A stretch of DNA of 42,796 nucleotides from Clostridia bacterium (GTDB taxonomy: Bacteria; Bacillota; Clostridia; Oscillospirales; Ruminococcaceae), in NCBI GenBank assembly GCA_021152595.1, contig JAGKVC010000006.1, forward strand, positions 1 to 42,796. The letters are read 5' to 3'. The position numbers were made by a program, and so were the translations under genes. Below, one piece after another: positions 24,169 to 31,726 of this stretch (positions are counted from its first letter, which is position 1; each line of letters starts with the position of its first letter). The notes beneath the pieces are model-generated. The model made no database searches and was not told the origin of the DNA. It saw nothing but the letters and a program-made list of their open reading frames with translations.

Positions 24169-24480
24169 ATGACAGACGATTTTGTAAGAAACAGGATCAC
24201 ACAGCTCCGGCTGAAAAAGGGTGTCTCCGAATACCAGATGAGCTATGATCTCGGTCATAGCCGTGGATATATTTATAACATTTCATCGGGAAAGTCCCTG
24301 CCGCCGCTTTCGGAGCTATTTGCGATATGCGACTACTTCGGAATCACTCCTGCGGAATTCTTCGACGACAGCATTTCAAATCCTGAGCTGATACGGAAAG
24401 CTGTTGAGGGTATGAAGCATCTTGATGACGGGGATCAGTTGATGATTTTGAATCATATCAATAGGCTGTTGAAAAAATAA
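24169..24480 (+). CDS. XRE-family transcriptional regulator
   Basis: Protein of 103 residues with an N-terminal HTH_3 domain (RNRITQLRLKKGVSEYQMSYDLGHSRGYIYNISSGKSLPPLSELFAICDYFGITPAEFF). A short helical tail (LIRKAVEGMKHLDDGDQLMILNHINRLLKK) probably dimerises. ATG 24169 follows GAGGTGA; the upstream in-frame start lacks a ribosome site. It is divergent from SLOG copy 1 and probably regulates it (inference); it is also convergent with the RES gene. Confidence 0.85.
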   Translation: MTDDFVRNRITQLRLKKGVSEYQMSYDLGHSRGYIYNISSGKSLPPLSELFAICDYFGITPAEFFDDSISNPELIRKAVEGMKHLDDGDQLMILNHINRLLKK

Positions 24481-24502
24481 TGTAGTTGAGAGGACTTTGG
24501 CT

Positions 24503-24688
24503 ATGGATAATTTCGATGTAAAATTGGATATTGAACCTAAAGACAACTACGGTAAAGCAAGGCAGGCTATTATTCGGGCAATGGAGGCTATTTCAAAGCT
24601 ATCGCCTGTTGAGCAGGACAGGCTTGCAAGAGAACTATTGACCGCTGAGAAATATAATCTGTTAATTTCGTTCTTACAGAGAAGATAA
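24503..24688 (+). CDS. Small helical protein downstream of the XRE regulator
   Basis: Protein of 61 residues with no membrane segment (DNFDVKLDIEPKDNYGKARQAIIRAMEAISKLSPVEQDRLARELLTAEKYNLLISFLQRR). It reads as two amphipathic helices. It starts 22 bases after the XRE stop with GAGAGGA upstream and ends just before a terminator, so the two form a small operon. The family is not recognised; a co-regulator or partner of the XRE protein is possible. Confidence 0.6.
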   Translation: MDNFDVKLDIEPKDNYGKARQAIIRAMEAISKLSPVEQDRLARELLTAEKYNLLISFLQRR

Positions 24689-24692
24689 AGAT

Positions 24693-24724
24693 AAGGCTCC
24701 CAGAATTACTCTGAGAGCCTTTTG
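24693..24724. terminator. Shared terminator of the XRE operon and the RES gene
   Basis: Imperfect stem AAGGCTC-C-CAGA / TCTG-A-GAGCCTT (24693-24721), then TTTTG on the plus strand. The RES gene stops directly beside it. Confidence 0.7.
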
Positions 24725-25855
24725 TTATGTATAGAGTTTATTTCGTATCAAGCCCCACGGAATATGATCCTTCTTCTTGTCAGTAGGTTTATCACTCCAT
24801 TCAGCAAACATGAATTTATCGAATTCATAAAAATCTGTTTCACGATAAGGATATTGTCTATCATAGCTTCCGATATTATTGATGAGTCCAGTTCGTGTAG
24901 AACGTAATTGGTATTCTTTATACTTTAAAGAAGGCATTAACTTTTTGAACAGTGCATAATTATAAGCGTCATCTATTTTAATGTGTTTAGCTAAGCCTGC
25001 ATCTCCTTTATTATAGCTAACAAAAAGGGCAAGATTGATTGCACATATCGAAAAAACTTCATCAGATACACGTTTTGAGTAGTACGCTACACCGTCATAC
25101 CCAAGTTTTTTGCATCCCATCATAATTGCTTGGGAGATGACATATTCTGATTTGAAAATCCTTCCTTCTTCTTTAATCCTAAATGATGTTGCGATTGAAA
25201 GCATAAATAGTTTCAGCCAACAGTGTACTCTTTCATCATCAAATTCATGCAAATGATGGAAATCCCTTACAGCTACTACTAAATTCAATATTTTTTGAGA
25301 GCCGTCAAGAATAACTGGTGAAACATTAAATTCATTATCTGGCGGATAGCCGGTTTCAATCCAACATCCATATGATGAATTTGATAAATACAAACTTGGA
25401 TTTCCAGGAATACTAAATCTATAGTTTCCTGACTTTGATCTCATGCTTTCAGGAAGATATAGCATATCTTTGGCTTTAAAATCCGTCGGAAATTTACCAG
25501 TTCTGCACCTAAAAAATTGTAATTCCTCGTCTTTGCTACCAAAGAAAGCATCACTTGATGACAAGGCATCAACAGCAAAAGGGTCATCGCCTAAATCCTG
25601 AATCAGATTTCTTATTATTGTGCTACTTTTTGACAAGTCGGCATTATAGTATGCTCTCATTGATTCGAGAATTTTTCTACTATATCTTTTGATTATTGCA
25701 ATGCTTTCATCATCAGCGCCAGCCTTTTTCGCCTGTTTTAACACAATATTGAATTTATTCTGTAAAGAATCATAATAGTCTGAATCTCTATCAATAATAT
25801 AAGGTGCATATAGCTCCTTACAAATAAAGTCATTCATAAGCCAACTTAATCCCAT
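24725..25855 (-). CDS. RES-domain protein
   Basis: Protein of 376 residues. The middle contains FFRCRTG, then KDMLYLPESMRSKSGNYRFSIPGNPSLYLSNSSYGCWIET, which is the Arg ... Arg-Tyr-Ser-IPG-xP-x-LYL pattern of RES domains. RES toxins of RES-Xre pairs degrade NAD+; that activity is established for the family but not shown here. The protein is much longer than classical RES toxins (about 150-230) and no Xre gene lies in its own operon, the nearest being the convergent one at 24169. It has a good ribosome site (GGAGGAG) and a near-perfect promoter. Confidence 0.75.
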   Translation of the reverse strand: MGLSWLMNDFICKELYAPYIIDRDSDYYDSLQNKFNIVLKQAKKAGADDESIAIIKRYSRKILESMRAYYNADLSKSSTIIRNLIQDLGDDPFAVDALSSSDAFFGSKDEELQFFRCRTGKFPTDFKAKDMLYLPESMRSKSGNYRFSIPGNPSLYLSNSSYGCWIETGYPPDNEFNVSPVILDGSQKILNLVVAVRDFHHLHEFDDERVHCWLKLFMLSIATSFRIKEEGRIFKSEYVISQAIMMGCKKLGYDGVAYYSKRVSDEVFSICAINLALFVSYNKGDAGLAKHIKIDDAYNYALFKKLMPSLKYKEYQLRSTRTGLINNIGSYDRQYPYRETDFYEFDKFMFAEWSDKPTDKKKDHIPWGLIRNKLYT

Positions 25856-25926
25856 GTAGATTCTCCTCCAAATATCAATAGCTATATTATGATAAGCCTG
25901 ACTTAATGCTGTAATAATCCCATACT

Positions 25927-25956
25927 ATTATAATATAAAATGTCGAACCTTGTCAA
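25927..25956 (-). promoter_or_regulatory. Promoter of the RES-domain gene
   Basis: Minus strand TTGACA (25956-25951), 18-base spacer, TATAAT (25932-25927). Confidence 0.75.
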
Positions 25957-26013
25957 TTAGTCTTTTGCTCGAGAACAGCCATAGCGAGCTGCCGTAACAA
26001 CTCGCCCTGCTGA

Positions 26014-26226
26014 TTATTCGTCCTCATCACTGCACTCGTCAAGCCCGTGCGTGAGTTGGATATAAATGCACTCCACACGTTCATGCTCCTCGCCGTCCGT
26101 AGACATCATGAGTTCAAGGAAATATGCCTTAGCCTGTTCGTAGTCCGTCCAGACCTCACGTCTGCCGTTGCAGACAGTGGAAACCTTACGTGTTCTCGGC
26201 ATTGCCAATTCAGGTGTTTTCAACAT
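26014..26226 (-). CDS. Small acidic-tailed protein of the mobilisation region
   Basis: Protein of 70 residues (starts MLKTPELAMPRTRKVSTVCNGRR, ends acidic ECSDEDE). ATG 26226 has GGAGGT eight bases upstream, better than the in-frame start 15 bases earlier. A -10-like TATAAT lies just upstream (26263-26258 region). The family is not recognised; it sits next to mobC and is probably element-encoded. Confidence 0.6.
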   Translation of the reverse strand: MLKTPELAMPRTRKVSTVCNGRREVWTDYEQAKAYFLELMMSTDGEEHERVECIYIQLTHGLDECSDEDE

Positions 26227-26260
26227 AACTGTTACCTCCAAAAGATTTATTGTGAATCCA

Positions 26261-26410
26261 TTATAGCGGATATTCTCTCCAGAGTCCAGCTTTGCAGAAT
26301 GATTGTAACCATTTTTGTGAAAGGCGCAGCAATTTCAAAAGCCAGTCCAGTTCATAGCGCACATATTGTATTTCATCGCCATCGGGAATTATCCTGACGG
26401 CGATTTTCAT
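26261..26410 (-). CDS. Possible 49-residue ORF after mobC
   Basis: ATG 26410 starts seven bases after the mobC stop and the frame (MKIAVRIIPDGDEIQYVRYE...) runs to TAA 26261-26263. The ribosome site is weak. It occupies the position where a relaxase gene would be expected after mobC, but it has no relaxase motif. It may be a real small protein or a remnant. Confidence 0.35.
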   Translation of the reverse strand: MKIAVRIIPDGDEIQYVRYELDWLLKLLRLSQKWLQSFCKAGLWREYPL

Positions 26411-26417
26411 ATTCTGC

Positions 26418-26762
26418 TCAATGCTTTAGCTGAGCCACCTTTGTTTGCAGAAACATCAGCGGTCGCCAGAGCTTATCTCCAAGCTCCTTGATCTCCTCAA
26501 TATCTTCCTTGTAAACTTTGTTCGTGACATTTGCTCGGTGGGCAATTTGGTTGATATTGTTGGCGATATTATTCGCAAGTACAGTGAGCCGTTTTAGCTC
26601 GTTCTCATCGATATGGACGATGTAACCCTCGAAGATCATGGCTCTCACAAATGTACTGAGACTGCTCATACCGCTATTCTCAAACTTCTTCTTGATAGCC
26701 GCCATTTCTTCGGGGCTGACACGCACTTTCAGGTACATTGTACGCTTCTTTTCATCTTTCAT
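26418..26762 (-). CDS. mobC: MobC-like relaxosome accessory protein
   Basis: Protein of 114 residues. It has an N-terminal ribbon-helix-helix-like strand (YLKVRVSPEEMAAIKKKFENSGMSSLSTFVRAMI) and the C-terminal MobC signature LANNIANNINQIAHRANVTN. MobC proteins help the relaxase open oriT. ATG 26762 follows AAAGGAG; an in-frame start 108 bases upstream has no ribosome site and reads through the oriT-side DNA. No relaxase gene follows in the window, which is unusual, as mobA normally comes next. Confidence 0.82.
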   Translation of the reverse strand: MKDEKKRTMYLKVRVSPEEMAAIKKKFENSGMSSLSTFVRAMIFEGYIVHIDENELKRLTVLANNIANNINQIAHRANVTNKVYKEDIEEIKELGDKLWRPLMFLQTKVAQLKH

Positions 26763-26831
26763 TTTCTTTTGTTCTCCTTTTATATTTTTCTCAATTCGGG
26801 GTCGTAGGGGCAGCGCCCTCTGCCAAGCCTT

Positions 26832-26879
26832 GTGAAGTGTGTGTAGTCGCATTTTGCGCCCACACTTCACCGTGCTTGC
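26832..26879. other. Candidate origin of transfer (oriT)
   Basis: A perfect 10-bp inverted repeat (26832-26841 GTGAAGTGTG with 26861-26870) is followed by CGTGCTTGC, upstream of mobC. This arrangement, inverted repeat then a short conserved nick-like tail beside mobC, is typical of MOBP-type oriT sites. The nick position cannot be fixed from sequence alone. Confidence 0.5.
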
Positions 26880-26915
26880 TGGTAGAGTTTCGCCCCTGTG
26901 GGGCGAATGTCATTT

Positions 26916-26941
26916 CCGAGCCTTTCGGCTCGGTCTTTTTT
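26916..26941 (+). terminator. Hairpin with U-tract in the oriT region
   Basis: CCGAGCC (26916-26922), TTTC loop, GGCTCGG (26927-26933), then TCTTTTTT on the plus strand. A second short hairpin, CGCCCC-TG-GGGGCG like, lies at about 26890-26906. Confidence 0.5.
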
Positions 26942-26998
26942 CTCGATTCCGCGAATTGGAGCTGTGCGACTTTCTCTATTTCGTCGCTCTCCATAATC

Positions 26999-27027
26999 AA
27001 TATAGCGCACTTTCCCGATCACGTCAA
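26999..27027 (-). promoter_or_regulatory. Promoter reading through oriT into mobC
   Basis: Minus strand TTGACG (27027-27022), 17-base spacer, TATATT (27004-26999). The leader to mobC would be about 230 bases. Confidence 0.55.
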
Positions 27028-27183
27028 TAATAAATTCAGATTTTTTATGATCGCTCGAAATAGCTTCGTCAAAATGACTGGATAGCGTAAACGGCGTAAT
27101 AGCGTACTTTTAGTTTTTTGAATCGCAAAATTCCCCGGATATTTGTTGACAAAGTATGAACAAAAGTTTGTGCGCAATGCGGC

Positions 27184-27213
27184 TTGTATTTCAAATGTAG
27201 AGCGCGCTATAAT
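27184..27213 (+). promoter_or_regulatory. Promoter of the coiled-coil gene
   Basis: TTGTAT (27184-27189), 18-base spacer, TATAAT (27208-27213). The 150 bases to the left carry three copies of ATAGCG-type words and no gene. Confidence 0.55.
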
Positions 27214-27287
27214 TGGATCATGGCAGGTGGGCTTCGGTCACTCGGATCTTCCTGCTGAGAACAAAAATGAAAGGTTGTGATTTTTCT

Positions 27288-27641
27288 ATGGGCATCTATA
27301 CAGAGAAAAGAGATCAGCTCATCGAAAAGATCAAAGGTTTAGAAAAGCGTATCGCAAGCGATACTGCGAAAAAGAAAACGCTGGAGGACAAGTTGAAAGA
27401 AGTTTCTCGTCTGGCTATGGCGGAGGAATACAACTGCAAGCCTCGTGAGCTTGATGAGATCATCACCTCGGAGCATTCGCTGTTGCAGAAACTCCGTGCA
27501 AGCGGTCTGTCCGATGACGAGCTGCTGAAACTGGTTGGAGGTGGAATTGCTGAAAATGATAAAAGCGATACCACCGATCTTGCCGCTGACTTCGGACAGC
27601 AAATGAGCTTTACGGATAAAGCGAATCCATACGAGGATTAA
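27288..27641 (+). CDS. Coiled-coil accessory protein of the mobile element
   Basis: Protein of 117 residues. Residues about 5-45 form a charged coiled coil (KRDQLIEKIKGLEKRIASDTAKKKTLEDKLKEV), followed by a helical region with ELDEIITSEHSLLQKLRASGLSDDELLKL and an acidic tail. It resembles short DUF4315-like coiled-coil proteins of clostridial conjugative elements, without a firm match. ATG 27288 is favoured over one at 27267 since AGGTTGTGA lies between them. Its role may be mobilisation-related (inference from position beside oriT). Confidence 0.6.
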   Translation: MGIYTEKRDQLIEKIKGLEKRIASDTAKKKTLEDKLKEVSRLAMAEEYNCKPRELDEIITSEHSLLQKLRASGLSDDELLKLVGGGIAENDKSDTTDLAADFGQQMSFTDKANPYED

Positions 27642-27793
27642 AACTATCCAATAGTAAAAATAGATATGCAATGGGACGGCATTTGCCGTTCCGCACAGCT
27701 ATCATAAGACAACAATCATGAGGGTAAGAGAGATAAAGCGATGCCCTCACTCTAAATGCATAGAGATAGACAAGCTAAAGGAGAAAGATCGCT

Positions 27794-27982
27794 ATGAATA
27801 CAAACACTACTTTTAATGTAACGTCCGAATACAAGATCGGGCATACCCTTTACACGGTGACCACCGTGTTCAACCCTGCTTCAAAGGAAAGCCTTTCGGA
27901 TATTCTGAAAAGGCTTATCATCAGAGAGAGCGAAAAACTCCTCGGTGAATCCGGACAAGAATCCGAGAAGCAGGCTGTGTAA
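27794..27982 (+). CDS. tnpW: TnpW-like transposon-encoded protein
   Basis: Protein of 62 residues (EYKIGHTLYTVTTVFNPASKESLSDILKRLIIRESEK). The pattern YKIGxTxYxVxxxFN...ESLxDxLKRLI fits TnpW, a small protein encoded next to the TnpX large serine recombinase in Tn4451-like elements. AAAGGAG precedes the ATG. The recombinase gene starts 88 bases downstream. Function is not established. Confidence 0.75.
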   Translation: MNTNTTFNVTSEYKIGHTLYTVTTVFNPASKESLSDILKRLIIRESEKLLGESGQESEKQAV

Positions 27983-28000
27983 CTTTGGAATTTCGGCGCA

Positions 28001-28029
28001 TTGCCAATGACGGTGTATTGCGCTATAAT
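28001..28029 (+). promoter_or_regulatory. Promoter of the interrupted serine recombinase
   Basis: TTGCCA (28001-28006), 17-base spacer, TATAAT (28024-28029), just before GGAAAGGAAGG and the ATG at 28071. Confidence 0.7.
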
Positions 28030-28070
28030 GATAACATAGCTTGCTGTATCTGTCGGAAAGGAAGGTTAAT

Positions 28071-28223
28071 ATGACAGACAAGATCACAGCATTATATTGT
28101 CGCCTGAGTCAGGACGATATGTTACAGGGTGAGAGCAACAGCATCACCAACCAGAAGGCTATCCTCAAGAAGTATGCAGAGAATAATGGTTTCAGCAATC
28201 CCGTTTACTACGTTGATATGTAG
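28071..28223 (+). pseudogene. tnpX: TnpX-like large serine recombinase, 5' fragment cut by an integrated element
   Basis: The ATG at 28071 (AAAGGAAGG upstream) starts MTDKITALYCRLSQDDMLQGESNSITNQKAIL, the catalytic strand of a serine recombinase with the nucleophile Ser in CRLSQDD. The gene is intact through GTT-GAT (28212-28217). Codons 50-51 come from the insert (ATG TAG), so the frame stops at 28223. The missing part continues at 42085 in the same frame as DDGVSGTTWEREGFKAMMADI. Excision of the insert would give one continuous gene. As it stands, only 50 residues, lacking most of the catalytic domain, can be made. Confidence 0.9.
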
Positions 28224-28241
28224 ACATAGGAATTGATACAA
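28215..28241. other. attL junction (left end of the nested element)
   Basis: Core GAT 28215-28217, then the attP right arm ending in TTGATACAA (28233-28241). To the left lies the recombinase gene (attB half). Confidence 0.85.
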
Positions 28242-28263
28242 ATAGGGTGGCTCAAAAATGTAG

Positions 28264-28307
28264 AAAACAGGGGCTTTTCTGAACTATGATGCTCAGAGAA
28301 GCCCCTG
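28264..28307 (-). terminator. Terminator after the RyR-domain gene
   Basis: On the minus strand a 15-bp stem with one mismatch (28307-28293 with 28282-28268), followed by TTTTC. The 110 bases between it and the RyR stop hold no feature I can name. Confidence 0.75.
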
Positions 28308-28423
28308 CTTATTATTGTATTGAGTTGTTTTGATTGGCGGTTGAACCATAGAAACTAAACACGCCTTGAAACGAATGAACACAGTTAGGGGAAGTATCTA
28401 TGGTATGTAACGAAACGGATCGG

Positions 28424-28708
28424 TCACTTTTTGATGATCTCATAGCCCAGTTTGGCAATCAGCTTCAGCGTTTCCATTGCCGTATTACGGTCATACTCTT
28501 TTTCGGATTCAGGGAGTTCGTCATACGGCACAAGGCAAGGCGTGGTTTTCTTTTCAGTATCCTTAACCTCTCCATAAGTCCATCCCTCTTTGATACGCCC
28601 AGCCGCCCACACATCGTGGACATTAGCCGCAATCAGTTCGGTAAGGGCGACAAGGTCATCTGAAAGCGTGATATCGTCTGTCTGCATAGGGTTTGGTGTG
28701 TACTTCAT
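28424..28708 (-). CDS. RyR-domain protein
   Basis: Protein of 94 residues that is almost a bare RyR repeat: YTPNPMQTDDITLSDDLVALTELIAANVHDVWAAGRIKEGWTYG...LVPYDELPESEKEYDRNTAMETLKLIAKLGY. The NxHDxWA...RIxxGWxYG and LVPYxxLxxxEKxYDR motifs are diagnostic. Bacterial RyR domains occur in mobile elements and are thought to bind ligands; no function is proven for stand-alone ones. ATG 28708 has GAGGAA six bases upstream. The upstream in-frame extension is antisense-like and is excluded. Confidence 0.88.
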   Translation of the reverse strand: MKYTPNPMQTDDITLSDDLVALTELIAANVHDVWAAGRIKEGWTYGEVKDTEKKTTPCLVPYDELPESEKEYDRNTAMETLKLIAKLGYEIIKK

Positions 28709-28727
28709 TTCTGTTTCCTCATAATCT

Positions 28728-30374
28728 TTAATCGAATTTACCTTTGTCTGACGATACAGTATTACCGGCATTTCCAGCTCTATCAGTATAGCTGACGGAA
28801 TAAGTATAATCGCCGTCACCATTGATGGGGAAAGATGCATGATGAACAGTTCCATCCTGCCCAACAGCAGAGCCATCATCATCCCACTGAACGGTTTGCG
28901 TGTTTCCGTTCAAAGTGACCTGTACCTCTCCACCATTAAAGTTACGCTCAGTTATAGCGATATTAACAGTGAGGTCAGAATTATAATAACTGCCATTATG
29001 CGCTGTTCCGTTTGCGATTCCGGCTGTAACAGTCGGGGCTGTTGTGTCGATGCTATATGTCTTGGACGCTTCGCTGATATTACCCGATCTGTCTGCAAGC
29101 ACGATTTTTACGATATTTCCATTTGAGTTATCATCCACTGAAAGAGTGAACTTAATAGAAGTTACCAAATTACTGTCTGTCTCGGTATCACCGATACTTA
29201 CCCCGTTTCCATTGATGTCACCACTAGGACTAACGGAAATTGTACCGCTTTCATTATCATTCGCAATAGACCATTCGATAGTTGAAATACCTGAGAATGT
29301 GTCCTTAACAGTAATTGTAAGCGGTATATTTCTATTGTAAAGCGGAACCTGCGCAGCATCTGTCTTATCAGTTTCTACATCTTCATGGATATCGATTGAT
29401 GATGTTCTAGCGTGTATATCAGAATCCTCTACAATGTTTCCGTCTGCGTTGATAACGCCAGAAGTATAGTCTTCATTTTCTGAATACACTATTTGGCCCA
29501 TCTGATCTTTGATAATCAGGGAATACCTCAGAATACCTGTATCATCAGAATCGGTGAGTTCAAAGCTCAATTTTGAATTTGTTGCATCGCCAAAGAACAG
29601 TTTCTCGTCAATTACATCAAGTCTATCTCCAGACGGTGTCATTTTAATAATAGGTGGATTCTTCTCAAGTACTAAGATTGCTCCTTCGATTCCTTCTGCA
29701 TTTGCACTTGCAAGAGCGTGTTCATCTGGTGTCTGAAAATAATACACATTCTTATTTTCAAAGAAATCAGTGATAATAATAGTCGGAACCGCCGAAAGTT
29801 TAACATCGGATGTTGGCAATTCACTAAACACAATTCGGCCGTTTTCATAGTGCCCCTTATACTCCGCCAATCCTGAATCCGTTTCGGGTGCCCAGTATAA
29901 GCTCGCCGTCTTAATACCAGATCCATTTTCAGTAACAGGCACACTGATACGAATTGTTTCGCTGCCAAAAATGCCAAATGTAAAATAATTCAACATGCCT
30001 TGTTCAACAGTGTAGGTGAATTTACCATTTGGATCTTGAATTGAAGGCGCTTTCGTATCAACATAATACCTAAGGGGAGTAGGTGTCTTTCTCACATTAC
30101 CAGCAAGGTCAATTACTGTAATAGTAATCTTATAATCACCATCTTCTGATAACAATATTTTTTCTGTAATAGGTTCAGTGGCTTGTGTGTAGTATTTAAC
30201 TTCAGTTTTTGATGTTTCTACAGACTCATTGTTGTCTTCATCAGTCACAACTGTAGTGGTAACAATTTCTGTTGTTTTCTCTATGCCCTTGGAATATGTT
30301 CCAGTAACTACTTTGCTCGTGCCGTTGCACTCAATAAGGATTTCATATTCGGACAGACCTACATCATCTTGCAT
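28728..30374 (-). pseudogene. Fragment of an Ig-like repeat surface protein
   Basis: A 548-residue frame of repeated bacterial Ig-like domains; recurrent units end YSIDTTAPTV, YYVDTKAPSI and are rich in ITVxDxxGN and SYTDRAGNAG motifs. It has no signal peptide: the first codon lies in the end of the hydrolase fragment, and the sequence begins mid-domain (DDVGLSEYEILIECN). It also ends mid-pattern (NTVSSDKGKFD) without a cell-wall sorting signal or dockerin. Both ends therefore look truncated, and no ribosome site precedes the ATG. It is most likely the remnant of a large adhesin-type protein. Confidence 0.7.
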
Positions 30375-31000
30375 AGCTCATTACAGAGCGACATACATCT
30401 TCTCTCTGCTCAGGTGGTAGACTCATTATATAGTCGTTTAATGTTTTTGCAAATACAGCAAGTTCACGCTGTGATGTAGTCGTTTCGTAGAATGAGCCCT
30501 CTTTGTAATTGTATAACCATGTTGGGGAGTGTACTCCCGCAATACCATCCGCTGTATAATCCGAAATATGACCATTCTTCTGAGTGACAACATAAGTTGT
30601 ATGATCCTCTGGAATAACTTTAATGCCAAGGACGTTTACTGGATCATCGTCTCCACTAATTGAATACATTTTCTGACATTGGTCTTGAAAATATTGTTCT
30701 CCGTGTAATTCTTTAACATGAGCGATCGCTTCGGGAGAAAAGCCTTGACCATCCAATGACAAACAGGAGTCGATAAGTCCTGCGTTCTCAGAAAACAGTG
30801 TAGTGTATTGAGCGTTGTTTCCTCCTTTAGAATGCCCTGTCACCATTACATTGGTAGATTGATCAATACCATATTTCTCTTTCAAATCACGCACTACACT
30901 ATCAAAATAAGCAGCGGATTGTTCTTGGTAGGGAGATTTTACTTTTGAAAAAGCATCGCCATTATCATACCAACGGCCTGCTCCTGTACGGTCATAGTGC
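30364..31000 (-). pseudogene. C-terminal fragment of an alpha/beta-hydrolase (lipase-like) protein
   Basis: About 210 residues with nucleophile elbow VTGHSKGGNNAQY (GxSxG) and downstream SGDDDPVNVLG and the His candidate in GVHSPTW. It resembles DUF2974/Mbeg1-like hydrolases, which normally have about 100 more N-terminal residues. Upstream the frame runs into out-of-frame integrase DNA, so the N-terminus is missing; the exact junction lies between about 30970 and 31050. Its last 11 bases overlap the Ig-like fragment. Confidence 0.65.
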
Positions 31001-31163
31001 AGTACCCCTGCGGCCGATTTTGTCGATGAATGGCCTGAACACGCTCGATACACTGCTCTTTGGTGCGTGCAAGGACATATAAAAACGCCCTTTTTCCGTC
31101 AGGTTTCTTGCCATTTGGCACCCTCGATTCGTAACGACCGTCCTTGCGCAAGTAAAGATTCAT
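30970..31163 (-). pseudogene. N-terminal fragment of a tyrosine integrase
   Basis: ATG 31163, with GGAG upstream, starts MNLYLRKDGRYESRV...KRAFLYVLARTKEQCIERV, the AP2-like arm-binding domain of clostridial tyrosine integrases. Nothing of the core-binding or catalytic domain follows; the frame passes into hydrolase sequence. Confidence 0.6.
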
Positions 31164-31256
31164 GGTAACTCCTCCTTGGTTTCTCCTCATTGTACATTTT
31201 TAATGAATTTCAATCCACTGTATAGAAATTTTGTCTACAAAATATTCTGAAACCCC

Positions 31257-31285
31257 TTGCAATTTTCTGGCATTTGTGATATACT
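31257..31285 (+). promoter_or_regulatory. Promoter-like sequence with no gene downstream
   Basis: TTGCAA (31257-31262), 17-base spacer, TATACT (31280-31285). Downstream, 31286-31723 holds only hairpins (see the array), including an imperfect stem AGCCA...TGGCT with TTTT near 31382-31412. Confidence 0.5.
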
Positions 31286-31497
31286 TAATGTAAAGTACCT
31301 GTCGAAGTTTGTCAAGGAATGTTGATAGGCAAGAATGACCGTATCTCCCTTCGCAAAAGACAGTATTTTGTGATGAAATCCAGCCATGCCGTTAAATCAG
31401 CGGTGTGGCTTTTGGCATTTATAGGTCAGTTATTCCTATACTTTGGGTATCAGTATCATATATTACTCTATTATCAAGGAGAAATCAATAGCTAAAT

Positions 31498-31726
31498 CCA
31501 CCGGATATGACCGGAAAAATAGCCGCTATATCTGGTGGTATTACGGAAGATTACGAAGGCTATAACGTAAAGTGTCCGTCAGGCGCTTCTGCCTGCTCCT
31601 GTAATAACGGAAAACATCCGTCACTCCCTACGAGCGGCTCTCATGCCTCACAACGGAAAATAACCGTCAAACAAAAAGCGGCTGTGGAAATCACTCCACA
31701 ACCGCTATAACGGAAATTGTCCGTCA
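31498..31726 (+). repeat. Array of short hairpins in a gene-free stretch
   Basis: Four copies of an 18-base unit, consensus AACGGAAANNNTCCGTCA, lie at 31564, 31606, 31652 and 31709; each folds into a small stem (ACGGA/TCCGT or variant). Spacers are 24, 28 and 39 bases and differ in sequence. An 11-base imperfect inverted repeat (31498-31508 / 31528-31538) precedes them. The 31.2-31.7 kb gap has no convincing ORF. Confidence 0.6.
31665..31706 (-). terminator. Terminator of the NYN/phosphatase/AlkZ-like operon
   Basis: On the minus strand AGCGGTTGTGGA (31706-31695) pairs with TCCACAGCCGCT (31688-31677), 12 bp with one G-U, followed by TTTTTGTTT. Confidence 0.8.

Noticed and set aside
26791..27000. 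A 69-residue frame through the oriT region (minus strand)
   Set aside because: No ribosome site, and it crosses the inverted repeat and hairpins of the oriT-like region; its start lies at or before the predicted transcription start.
31564..31726. Hairpin array as a CRISPR array
   Set aside because: Units are only 18 bases and imperfect, spacer lengths differ (24, 28 and 39), and no cas gene is nearby.
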